Shown here: positions 8,731-16,690 of the stretch, one piece after another
Layout: every line of letters starts with the position of its first letter
How positions within the stretch are numbered: the first letter of the stretch is position 1
Source: JAOTZA01 sp965224065
GTDB lineage: Bacteria; Acidobacteriota; Thermoanaerobaculia; Multivoradales; JAHEKO01
NCBI GenBank assembly: GCA_965224065.1
Contig: CBDCYF010000005.1
Coordinates: 806,001-870,000, forward strand
DNA length: 64,000 nucleotides
Direction: 5' to 3'
Made by a program: the position numbers and the translations under genes
The notes under the pieces: model-generated
Told to the model about the DNA's origin: nothing
Database searches by the model: none
Seen by the model: the letters and a program-made list of their open reading frames with translations, nothing else

Positions 8731-8759
8731 ATACTGATGGTTGAGCCGCCGCGTGTCAA
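8731..8759 (-). promoter_or_regulatory. Candidate promoter of the double-HTH gene
   Basis: On the minus strand a perfect -35 (TTGACA, 8759-8754) is followed after 17 bases by CAGTAT (8736-8731), a poor -10. An imperfect inverted repeat (GGCAGCAG...CTGCTGGCC, 8703-8728) lies in the leader and could be an operator or hairpin. The AAGGAGG ribosome binding site follows at about 8684. Confidence 0.35.
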
Positions 8760-8796
8760 ATCCAAGCGCTTCAACGACGTAAACAAAACCTTCACA

Positions 8797-9660
8797 CTAC
8801 TCGCTTGGCAACACGGACTGTCGACGTCCTCGTCTCTGCGGGTCGAGTAGATCGATCAGACCGTCACCAAGAAAATTGAGCCCCATCACCGTCATAAAAA
8901 TCGCCAGCCCGGGGAAGAAGGCGAGATGGGGCGCGTCGATCAGATGGCCGCGGCCGGCGTTGATCATCGCGCCCCAGGACGGCGTCGGTGGCTGGATGCC
9001 GAGGCCCAGAAACGAAAGGCTGGCCTCCGCCAGGATGGCGCCCGCCATGCCGAGGCTCGCCTGCACCAGAAGCGCGGGCAACACGTTGGGTAATAGATGG
9101 CGTAAAAAGATGCGCTTCCCAGCGGCGCCCGAAGAGCGCGCGGCCAGCACGAACTCACGCTCTCGAAACTGCAACACCTGGCCGCGCACCAGGCGCGCGT
9201 ACCCGACCCAGCCGATGACCACCAACGCCAGCACCACGTGCCGCAGCGCGGGCCCCAGCACCGCGACCAGGGCGATCGCCAGCAGGATTCCGGGAAAGGC
9301 CAAAAAGACGTCGCTCATCCGCATCAGAAAGGAGTCCACCCGGCCACCGAGATACCCCGACAGGGCTCCGATCGCGGTCCCCACCGCGCCGGCGAGCAAG
9401 ACCACCGCCAGACCCACTCCCACCGAGATCCGGGCGCCGTCGAGCAGGCGCGACAGGACATCCCGCCCCAGTTCGTCGCGCCCTAACGGATGGGTCGTGG
9501 AAGGCCCTTCGAGCCGGCTTTCGAGTGCCTGCTCGGCCGGCGGAAACGGCGCCACAAATGGTCCGAAGACCGCCGTCAAGAGCACGAGCGCCACCAGGAC
9601 GGCCCCGGCCAGAAGCGCGCCCCGTCCCTTGCCCGAAGCCGAGACCGAGTCAGCCGACAT
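8797..9660 (-). CDS. ABC transporter permease, DppC/OppC type
   Basis: Inner-membrane permease of a peptide/nickel-type ABC importer. The 287 residues have about six hydrophobic segments, the family N-terminal motif HPLGRDELGRDVLSRLLDGA, and an EAA loop region AARSSGAAGKRIFLRHLLPN. The C-terminus ends in LNFLGDGLIDLLDP, typical of DppC. The DppB-type partner lies at 10260-11180 on the same strand, but an oppositely oriented gene sits between them. No substrate-binding protein or ATPase gene is in the window, so the substrate cannot be assigned. Confidence 0.88.
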   Translation of the reverse strand: MSADSVSASGKGRGALLAGAVLVALVLLTAVFGPFVAPFPPAEQALESRLEGPSTTHPLGRDELGRDVLSRLLDGARISVGVGLAVVLLAGAVGTAIGALSGYLGGRVDSFLMRMSDVFLAFPGILLAIALVAVLGPALRHVVLALVVIGWVGYARLVRGQVLQFREREFVLAARSSGAAGKRIFLRHLLPNVLPALLVQASLGMAGAILAEASLSFLGLGIQPPTPSWGAMINAGRGHLIDAPHLAFFPGLAIFMTVMGLNFLGDGLIDLLDPQRRGRRQSVLPSE

Positions 9661-9748
9661 ATGTCGCTCCGGCTCCGGTTAGACTTCTCGACGACGCCCG
9701 CAGGGCCGCCAAAGGACTCACGCGGGCTTCCGGGCGTGCACACCCGCC

Positions 9749-10234
9749 ATGACCGACGAGAAAGCATCCCTCTACGCACAATTGGAGACCGAGCTGAGGG
9801 GCCTTCTGGATGGCCTCTCCGATCCGGTCGCGGTCATGGCGAGCGCCGCGGCGGCGATCTACCAGGCCCTCCCCTACGCCAGTTGGACCGGCTTCTATCG
9901 CGTCGTCGAGCAGCCCGATGGACCCGGCCTGCTCCGCATCGGTCCCTACCAGGGCCCGGTCGGGTGCGTCGAGATCGAGTTCGGGAAGGGAGTGTGCGGC
10001 ATCGCCGCCCGAGACCGCGCCACCCAAGTCGTGCCCGACGTCCACGCCTTTCCGGGACACATCGCCTGCGATGCCACGGCGCGCTCGGAGATCGTGGTGC
10101 CGGTGTTCTCCCAGGCCGGCGAGCTGTCCGCCGTGCTCGATCTCGACTCGCGACAGCCGGCGGCGTTCGACGAGGACGATCGCGCCGGGCTGGAAACGGT
10201 GGCCGGGATCGTCGGCGGACATCTTCCTTCCTAG
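9749..10234 (+). CDS. msrC: Free methionine-(R)-sulfoxide reductase (GAF-type, fRMsr)
   Basis: Reduces free methionine-R-sulfoxide as part of oxidative-damage repair. The single GAF domain (161 residues) carries the three family cysteines at 73 (GPVGCVEI), 83 (GKGVCGIAA) and 107 (HIACDATARSE). It also has the ASWTGFYRV and LDLDSRQPAAFDEDD segments. It is read rightward between two leftward permease genes, so it is transcribed separately from them. The ATG at 9749 keeps the full domain. Confidence 0.9.
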   Translation: MTDEKASLYAQLETELRGLLDGLSDPVAVMASAAAAIYQALPYASWTGFYRVVEQPDGPGLLRIGPYQGPVGCVEIEFGKGVCGIAARDRATQVVPDVHAFPGHIACDATARSEIVVPVFSQAGELSAVLDLDSRQPAAFDEDDRAGLETVAGIVGGHLPS

Positions 10235-10259
10235 CAAAGTCGGCATCTTCCGGCTCCGG

Positions 10260-11180
10260 CTACTCGAGCCGGATGCGCGGATCCACCGCCGCATACACCA
10301 CGTCGGTGATCAAGTTGAGCAGGATGTAGGTCAGGGCAATCGCCAGGATCGAGCCCTGGACCAGCGGATAGTCACGCAGCCGGATGGCCTGAATGACCAG
10401 CCGGCCGAGACCCGGCCAGGAGAAGATCGTCTCGGTGATGATGGCGCCGGTCAGCAGCGCTCCGAATTGAAGACCCACTACCGTCACTACCGGGATCGCA
10501 GCGTTGCGAAACGCGTGGCGCGACACCACCTGCTTGCGCACCACGCCCTTGGCAGCGGCGGTCACCAGATACGGACGGTGCAGCTCCTCGGCCAGCGACC
10601 CCCGCACCATGCGGGTCAGAAGACCCGCCAGGGCCGTTCCCAGTGTCACCGCCGGTAGCACCAGGGACAGCCATCCCGACCGTCCCGACACCGGGAAGAG
10701 ATCGAGCTGAATCGAGAACAGCAGGATGAGCATCGGCCCCAACCAGAAGTTGGGGATCGACACCCCAGCGAGCGAGAAAAACCGTGACGCATGGTCCACC
10801 GGGCCGTCCCGCTTTCGCGCCGCCACCACGCCCAGGGGCAGCGAGATCAAAAGCGCAACCACCATGCTGGCCAACGCCAGCTCCAGCGTCGCCGGGTAGT
10901 GACGCATCAGCAGCCGCGTCACCGGCTCGCCAAAGTGGAGCGAGCGCCCGAGATCCCCCACCACGAGGCCCTTCAAAAACGAGCCGTACTGGACCAGCAG
11001 CGGCCGCTCGAGCCCGAGATCGCGCCGGAGCTTGTCGATATCGGCCGCACGCGCCCCGTCGCCCAGCATCATCTCGACCGGGTCGCCCGGGATCAGATGG
11101 ATGAGCGAGAAAACCAGCGTGGCGACCAGCAGCGCGATCGGCAGGGCTTGAGCGAGCCGCCGCAGGATGAAGGCCGTCAC
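10260..11180 (-). CDS. ABC transporter permease, DppB/OppB type
   Basis: Partner permease of the DppC-like protein. The 306-residue protein begins with the classic FILRRLAQALPIALLVATLVF membrane anchor and LIPGDPVEMMLG periplasmic segment. It has an EAA-type loop (TAAAKGVVRKQVVSRHAFRN) and ends VVYAAVDPRIRLE, as in DppB. The GTG at 11180 is the start. A TAGAAT hexamer 6 bases upstream would make the transcript almost leaderless. The usual dppB-dppC adjacency is broken by msrC on the other strand. Confidence 0.88.
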   Translation of the reverse strand: MTAFILRRLAQALPIALLVATLVFSLIHLIPGDPVEMMLGDGARAADIDKLRRDLGLERPLLVQYGSFLKGLVVGDLGRSLHFGEPVTRLLMRHYPATLELALASMVVALLISLPLGVVAARKRDGPVDHASRFFSLAGVSIPNFWLGPMLILLFSIQLDLFPVSGRSGWLSLVLPAVTLGTALAGLLTRMVRGSLAEELHRPYLVTAAAKGVVRKQVVSRHAFRNAAIPVVTVVGLQFGALLTGAIITETIFSWPGLGRLVIQAIRLRDYPLVQGSILAIALTYILLNLITDVVYAAVDPRIRLE

Positions 11181-11186
11181 CCGCCG

Positions 11187-11192
11187 ATTCTA
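11187..11192 (-). promoter_or_regulatory. Possible -10 box close to the dppB-like start
   Basis: TAGAAT on the minus strand ends 6 bases before the GTG, a leaderless geometry. No good -35 is visible at 16-18 bases, so this is tentative. Confidence 0.25.
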
Positions 11193-11244
11193 AGCCGCCC
11201 GGCCTCAGCGGAGTCACGGGAAACGGTCGCCCTCGTCCGTCTAA

Positions 11245-11266
11245 GCCCTTGCGAGGCAGCAAGGGC
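11245..11266. other. Perfect 8-bp hairpin downstream of the restriction operon
   Basis: GCCCTTGC and GCAAGGGC enclose a 6-base loop in the gap between the restriction gene end and the dppB-like start. No T-run follows on either strand, so it does not look like a standard intrinsic terminator. Confidence 0.4.
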
Positions 11267-11342
11267 GAAAACCCAAACGACCACCCGCCTACTCCGCACC
11301 CTTCCCACTATAGTGACCGCGGGCGCCCTCTCCGCGCTGAGT

Positions 11343-12311
11343 TCAACGCTGGCCTGCGTCGCCCTCTGGAAGGCTCAGCAACTGGACCAACTGACGTCTG
11401 AATTCCTTGAAGTCCCGTCCTTCTGTTGCCAGGAGTTGGCTAATCTCAAAAAAGCGAGTTGTATGGGGAGAAGATTCCTTGATGGCGGACTCCTGGACGC
11501 CCATCAACGACATGATCGTCCACCTATGTTGGAAGCCCTCCGAGGCAGCCCTAATGTGACTCTTTTCCGCCTCTCCGGCGCGATTGTGCGCGTTTGATCG
11601 ATCCGTGCCGCCCTTGATCTCCATAGCGACAACGGGTTCATCCCTCCCCTCCACCTCTTCTTGAACACCGACATCCGGGTCGGAGCCGAAACGAACGGTC
11701 AGAGTCCGACCTGGCGCGTTCCTAATGCTGATTAGGTTCTTTTCAAGAGCAAGTATATGGGGGGCGATTAAATCCTGTATGACTTTGAACACTGCGGCGG
11801 TTGCTGCCTGACCAAGTCTGACATTGCGTCCACCCTGCAACGTGCCACCGAGCGTCAATAGCGTGAGTTCATGGAGCTCTACATCGCTGAAATCATCCAA
11901 TCTCTGTACTAACTCGGAGAGCCCCGCGGCAAATGCCGCGCAAAGGTTGTCAACGTCGGCATCAAGCCGCGGCGTGAGTCGGCCGGTCTTTTCAGCAGTG
12001 ATGAAACGACCCCAGCCGTATTCAGCGCTAAAAGCTTTCTGAGGTAACCCAAGTAGCATCCGGTAGTAGGCAACTAGAGTGGGCTTTTCTCGCAACATGG
12101 ACGGAGTCGGAAATACCCGCTCACCTCGAATACCCAGTGACGCCAATTTGTTTAGCGCGGCAGCCGGCGCGACCTTTTCCAATTCTCTATCTACTACGCG
12201 CACGCCGACTTTCGAAACGGCGCGGGATAGCGCGGGTTGCAGATGGAGCTGCTTTGCTTCCGAAAGCCGCGCAAAAAGGTCAACTGCACGGTCGGGTTTC
12301 ATGGGCCTCAT
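11343..12311 (-). CDS. Type II restriction endonuclease, XcyI family
   Basis: Predicted endonuclease of the XcyI/Cfr9I family, whose characterised members cut CCCGGG. The 322-residue length fits. Family-like segments are KLASLGIRGERVFPTPS, LAYYRMLL-like YYRMLLGLPQK, LLTLGGTLQGGRNVRLGQAA, and the catalytic PD-(D/E)xK core with DPD (211-213), EIKGG (E231, K233) and NRAGEAEKSH. The ATG overlaps the methyltransferase stop by 4 bases, so the enzyme is made only after the methyltransferase. The DNA is visibly more AT-rich than its surroundings, a sign of transfer. The exact recognition site is inferred from the family. Confidence 0.85.
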   Translation of the reverse strand: MRPMKPDRAVDLFARLSEAKQLHLQPALSRAVSKVGVRVVDRELEKVAPAAALNKLASLGIRGERVFPTPSMLREKPTLVAYYRMLLGLPQKAFSAEYGWGRFITAEKTGRLTPRLDADVDNLCAAFAAGLSELVQRLDDFSDVELHELTLLTLGGTLQGGRNVRLGQAATAAVFKVIQDLIAPHILALEKNLISIRNAPGRTLTVRFGSDPDVGVQEEVEGRDEPVVAMEIKGGTDRSNAHNRAGEAEKSHIRAASEGFQHRWTIMSLMGVQESAIKESSPHTTRFFEISQLLATEGRDFKEFRRQLVQLLSLPEGDAGQR

Positions 12312-13276
12312 CCGCTCATTTTCCTGCTCGCTCCACCAAGTGGCAGGAACTCCTGCTTGGGCTCGGCCATCGCGCGCTCAAGGCGAGTGTCAGCTATGTC
12401 TAGGTAGCGAGGGTTCAACTCTATCCCCACAAAATTGCGACATCCTGTGGTTGCCACAATACCGGTCGTCCCGGAACCCACGAAAGGATCTAGGACAACC
12501 GAACCGGGTTTGGAAGCGAGCGCTACACACGGCTCAACTAGGCGAGTGGGGAACGTGGCGGAGTGAGCTTCCGCAAACGGTTTTGTGTTTATACTCCAGA
12601 CACTTCGCAGATTTCGATCACCGTCGCCCAAATATGCCGCGCGGTCGTAGTAGTAGCGCTTTTCTTTGGAGAAAAGGAAGACGTACTCGTGAGCGATCGT
12701 CGGCCTGTCCTTAACTGATTCGGGCATTGCATTCGGTTTATGCCAAATAAGGTCGGCCCTGAGGTACCAACCCGCTTTCTGCATTTCGAGTGCCAAGCGC
12801 CAAGGCACTCCTATTAGATCTTTGGGTTTTAATCCCTCCGGCGTAGGAGGTCGCACATCCATGGCTCTGGCGGGTTGCTTTTTGTCAGGCGCGCGCCAAG
12901 TACGACCGCCCGAAGTGAAGGAATCGCCAATGTTCAACCAGAGAGTCCCGTCGAGGCGCGTGACACGCCGGACCTCCTCAAAAACCTCAACTAGAGCCGC
13001 AATGTACGCCTCCAGAGTATGTTCCAAGCCTATTTGGCCTGGAATGCCGTAGTCCCGCAGGGACCAGTACGGCGGGGAAGTAACGGTCGTTTGAACGGCC
13101 TCCTGGGGCAGTTCTTTGAGTACTGCCAAGGCATCGCCTTCCAGGAGCAACGCTTCGGATGGACGATCTTTGTTCGCCGAGAGTAGTTTTCCGAAGGCGG
13201 TATTGGCGGTATTGAGGTCCGCTCGATGTAGTCGGGATCGCATTCCTGGAAACGGATTATAGATGCCCTCTTTCAC
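12308..13276 (-). CDS. Type II DNA (cytosine-N4-type) methyltransferase
   Basis: Protective modification enzyme paired with the XcyI-like nuclease. The catalytic motif IV is TSPPYW (residues 66-71), the SPPY form typical of N4-cytosine enzymes. The S-adenosylmethionine motif DPFVGSGTT comes late (263-271), so this is the beta class. The region between (about 80-180) likely holds target recognition. The start is a GTG at 13276. A TATAAT-like hexamer within the first codons (13261-13256) leaves open a shorter product from the ATG at 13243. Base composition matches the nuclease gene, not the flanks. Confidence 0.88.
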   Translation of the reverse strand: MKEGIYNPFPGMRSRLHRADLNTANTAFGKLLSANKDRPSEALLLEGDALAVLKELPQEAVQTTVTSPPYWSLRDYGIPGQIGLEHTLEAYIAALVEVFEEVRRVTRLDGTLWLNIGDSFTSGGRTWRAPDKKQPARAMDVRPPTPEGLKPKDLIGVPWRLALEMQKAGWYLRADLIWHKPNAMPESVKDRPTIAHEYVFLFSKEKRYYYDRAAYLGDGDRNLRSVWSINTKPFAEAHSATFPTRLVEPCVALASKPGSVVLDPFVGSGTTGIVATTGCRNFVGIELNPRYLDIADTRLERAMAEPKQEFLPLGGASRKMSG

Positions 13277-13298
13277 CCCGTAGGTCCGTTTGACTCCC

Positions 13299-16200
13299 TT
13301 ACGTCTCGATCCCGAGCTTTTTGACCAAGTAGGACAGCGCCTGGCGTGTCATGCCGAGCCGGCGGGCGGCCTCGGCCTGGTTGCCGGCGCTCGACGCGAG
13401 AGCGTCGCGAACCAGGCGCCGTCGGTAGTTGAAAACCAGTTCGTGATAGCCGAGTTCGCCCGCGGCCCGCGCGGTTTCGGGTAGCTCCAGATGTGAACGG
13501 CGGATCAAGGCACTCTCGCTCAAAGCAACCGCCAACACGAGGACGTTCCGAAGCTCGCGGACGTTGCCGGGCCACGCATGGCTCGAGAGTGCCGAACGGG
13601 CCGACGCGCTCAACCCGATCTCCTCCCCTGGCCGCGCCTGGCGCAGAAAATGGCGCGCCAGCAGCAAGACATCCCCGTCGCGCCGTCGCAAGGGTGGCAG
13701 CTCGACGGACGCGACCTTGAGTCGAAAAAAGAGATCCTCGCGAAACGAGCCCTCGCTCACCATTTCGGCCAGATCCCGGTGCGTCGCCGCCACCACCCGC
13801 ACGTCCACCGTGCGTGGCAAGCTCTCCCCCACCCGCCGCACTTCGCCCTCTTGCAAGACACGCAACAGAAAGCCCTGTGCCCCGAGCGGCAGGTCACCGA
13901 TCTCATCCAGAAAAACCGTGCCCCGCCGCGCCGCCTCGAACACGCCGTGACGATCCCGGTCGGCGCCGGTAAAGGCACCCCGCACGTGTCCAAAAAGATC
14001 GGACATCAGTAGTTGCTCCGACACCGCGGCGCAATTGAACGGCACAAAAGGACCACCCGAGCGGTCGCTCGTGGCGTGGATCCGTTTGGCGATCAGTTCC
14101 TTGCCCGTACCGGTCTCCCCCAGGATCAGGATCGGCATGTCCGCGTGGGCCAACTTGGTAGCGCGATCGAGCGCCTCGACAAGGACCTGTGACTCACCCA
14201 CGATTCCATCGGCGGCCGCCGGACGCTTCTGTGACCGCGTCTGTTTCGCGAGCGGTGGAATGGCCCAGTGGTTCGAGACCACGCGCAGGAGCGCGTGCAG
14301 AATTGGATCGGCCTGGGTGTCGATGCGCGGCGAGTAGGCGATCAAACGTCCGTCCGCGTGCCGGACTGAAATCGATTCGCCGCCATCCGAGTTCCCGAGG
14401 ATCTCGACTTCGCGGCCCTCCGACGCCCACCGCAGCCCCACGTCGCCGAGACCCGCCGTCGAAAAAAGCGCCTCGATGTCTTCGACTCCGGGCGCGCGAA
14501 GACGGAGAAACCGCTCGACCGCGCGCCATGGCCCCGAATCCGCCGTCTCCAGCCGTTCGGCAAACGCGCTCGCGCCCAAGCCGCGCAGGACGCGGGCGGC
14601 CCAGCGAATCCGGCCGGGCGGCGCCGAGCCGGGAGCGATGAGCTCCGCGTCGAAGACGAGCCGTGCCGCCCGGTAGTCCTCCAGTTGATCGAGGCAGCGC
14701 CACAGTTTCTCTACCGGTCTTCGTCCGGTGAGCAGAGCACGCCACAACCGGGCCGCAGCGCCTTCGACGACCTCCTCGAGAGCTCGCTCGCGGTCGCCGG
14801 CAAGCGCCCACAGCGCCGGCCTCTCTTCGGGCTCGAACTGTGCCCGCGTTTCTTCCGACGTCTGTTCGAGCTCAATAAACGCCCCCGCGGGACGCTCCAA
14901 CCATCCGAGGGCTCGACCCGCAATCGCTCGCAGCTCACTCACCTGCCACTCGAGGCCCTTTTCGTCGAGCTCGTCGAGCACGGCTCGTACTCGCGCAAGC
15001 GCGGCAGCGGGTCGGCCGCGGACCAGCTCGAAACGCGCCCACAGCGCCGCGTCATGGACCCCTCCGCGACGGTTGCCGGCGCGCAGGTTTTCGGTCGTGG
15101 CGCGCTCGAGAATGTCCCGCACGCCGGTGAGTCTTCCGCGGCGCAACCGAATCTCCGCCAGGTTGAAGTGCGCCAGGGTCGTCTGTCTCGGACCCTGGGT
15201 CTCTCCGTGGAGCCTCGCGGCGTGCACCAGGGCCCGCTCCGCCCCGGCGAGATCTCCCACCATCGAACGTCCGATCGCCAACTCGTTCCATAGGCCCGCC
15301 GCCTCGAACGGGAGAAGCTGTCTCCGGCGACTGGCCAGCGCGGCCCGAAAGTGCTCGACCACGGCCGGGCCGTCGGCCTGTCTCATGGCCCGCCACCCGG
15401 CGACCCGGTGCCACCGCCATGCCAGGTCGGGCACATCGAGGGCGGGCCTCGCCCGATGCAACCGGCGATCGACCTCTGCGTCATCGTGCCGATCCCAGGC
15501 CGCGGAGGCGGCCAGCAGCTCCGCCTCGAAACGTCTCTCGCCCCGCAAACGCTCGAGCGTACGGGCCACCCACTCTTCGGCCGCGGCTCCGTCGCCGGTA
15601 TTGGCCAAGACACGAACCGCCACGCGGGCGGTCTCGATCAGATGGCCACTTTCGAGCCGCCGTTCGCCCAACGCTCGGATCCCCCGGCGGGCAGGCCCCA
15701 GACGCCCCAGCCAATAGTCGCACCACGCCCGCAGAATCCGGGCGTCGGTGTTGCGAAGTCGGTGGAGCGCGAGGCGGGCGTCCTCGAACCGGCCCAGAGC
15801 GTAGAGGGCTCTCGCCATCTGGAGTTTCTCGTCCGCGCTTTGCGGTGGCGAATCCTCCCAGGCCTGAACCGCGGCCCGCCATCGGCCGGCGACCGAGAGC
15901 CGGCGGGGATCGGGTCGGTCATCGAGCCTGTGCCAGAGCTGCTGCAGATCGTTCGACGCCAGGAGGTCCTCAATCTCCTGGCGCGATCGTCCCTTGCCTA
16001 GGAGTGCGCGGCGAAACCACCCTGGTCCCGCAACCCACAGACGTTGCCGCGTCGATCCCCGAAGCTCAGCCACGAGCGTCGTCCGCGCGTCGGCAAACTC
16101 AGCTTTCCAGAGAAAGTCCGCTTCATCGAGGACATGGCGAACGGCTTGGTCCGGCGCGATCCGTGTCAGCGCCTGACGCCAGCGTCTGAGGAGAGCGCGC

Positions 16201-16559
16201 ACGACTCGCCTCGCCTGACCTCGGCCCGCAATCCGGCGCTCGGCGCGAAACAACAAGATCCCCAGCTCGGAGAGACGTTCTTGCGGCAAGCTCCGGTCGC
16301 GACCGTTCTCCCCCGCCACGTCGCGCAAGAGTCCTCGCGCGTCCACACGAGCACTGTCCCAACCGGAGGCGAGACGACAGCCGGCGACCTCCAAATGGGA
16401 CAGCAGCGAAGCGGCCTGGAGAACGACCGCGACCCGTTGGCGATCGGACAGGCGGGCCTCTGCCACCGGCAAGCCGGGGCCGTCCCCGGGCGCCGAATCG
16501 AGCGCGGCATGAAACAGTCGTTCCCGGCCAGCGGTGGCCACCAGTCCCCCCTTTTGCAC
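13299..16559 (-). CDS. Large sigma-54-dependent transcriptional activator with TPR-rich sensor region
   Basis: Enhancer-binding protein that remodels RNA polymerase-sigma54. The 1086 residues divide into an N-terminal stretch of about 70-180 residues of unclear fold and a long helical-repeat (TPR-like) region to about residue 680. A small FHA/GAF-sized linker follows, then a full AAA+ domain: Walker A GETGTGKE (814-821), the sigma-54-contacting loop GAFTGA (861-866), Walker B TVFLDEIGD, and the SFREDLFFRL and WPGNVRELRN motifs. The C-terminus is a Fis-type HTH (NQAEAARRLGMTRQALSYLV). No receiver domain is present. The start is GTG at 16559. Its targets may include the two -24/-12 sites in this window; that is inference. 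Confidence 0.9.
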   Translation of the reverse strand: MQKGGLVATAGRERLFHAALDSAPGDGPGLPVAEARLSDRQRVAVVLQAASLLSHLEVAGCRLASGWDSARVDARGLLRDVAGENGRDRSLPQERLSELGILLFRAERRIAGRGQARRVVRALLRRWRQALTRIAPDQAVRHVLDEADFLWKAEFADARTTLVAELRGSTRQRLWVAGPGWFRRALLGKGRSRQEIEDLLASNDLQQLWHRLDDRPDPRRLSVAGRWRAAVQAWEDSPPQSADEKLQMARALYALGRFEDARLALHRLRNTDARILRAWCDYWLGRLGPARRGIRALGERRLESGHLIETARVAVRVLANTGDGAAAEEWVARTLERLRGERRFEAELLAASAAWDRHDDAEVDRRLHRARPALDVPDLAWRWHRVAGWRAMRQADGPAVVEHFRAALASRRRQLLPFEAAGLWNELAIGRSMVGDLAGAERALVHAARLHGETQGPRQTTLAHFNLAEIRLRRGRLTGVRDILERATTENLRAGNRRGGVHDAALWARFELVRGRPAAALARVRAVLDELDEKGLEWQVSELRAIAGRALGWLERPAGAFIELEQTSEETRAQFEPEERPALWALAGDRERALEEVVEGAAARLWRALLTGRRPVEKLWRCLDQLEDYRAARLVFDAELIAPGSAPPGRIRWAARVLRGLGASAFAERLETADSGPWRAVERFLRLRAPGVEDIEALFSTAGLGDVGLRWASEGREVEILGNSDGGESISVRHADGRLIAYSPRIDTQADPILHALLRVVSNHWAIPPLAKQTRSQKRPAAADGIVGESQVLVEALDRATKLAHADMPILILGETGTGKELIAKRIHATSDRSGGPFVPFNCAAVSEQLLMSDLFGHVRGAFTGADRDRHGVFEAARRGTVFLDEIGDLPLGAQGFLLRVLQEGEVRRVGESLPRTVDVRVVAATHRDLAEMVSEGSFREDLFFRLKVASVELPPLRRRDGDVLLLARHFLRQARPGEEIGLSASARSALSSHAWPGNVRELRNVLVLAVALSESALIRRSHLELPETARAAGELGYHELVFNYRRRLVRDALASSAGNQAEAARRLGMTRQALSYLVKKLGIET

Positions 16560-16690
16560 CCGGCGGTTCCCCCATAGCGACTCCCGCCTGCATCTTCGGG
16601 GAGCAGCTTTCGAACGCGCCGGTCGCGTTGTTGCGTTGGCTGGCGCGGATCATACACGATCCGACCTTTCCGAAGGGATCCGTCGCGCCA

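Noticed and set aside
11343..13276. A larger mobile island carrying the restriction-modification genes
   Set aside because: No integrase, transposase, attachment-site duplication or tRNA junction is visible at the edges; only base composition points to transfer.
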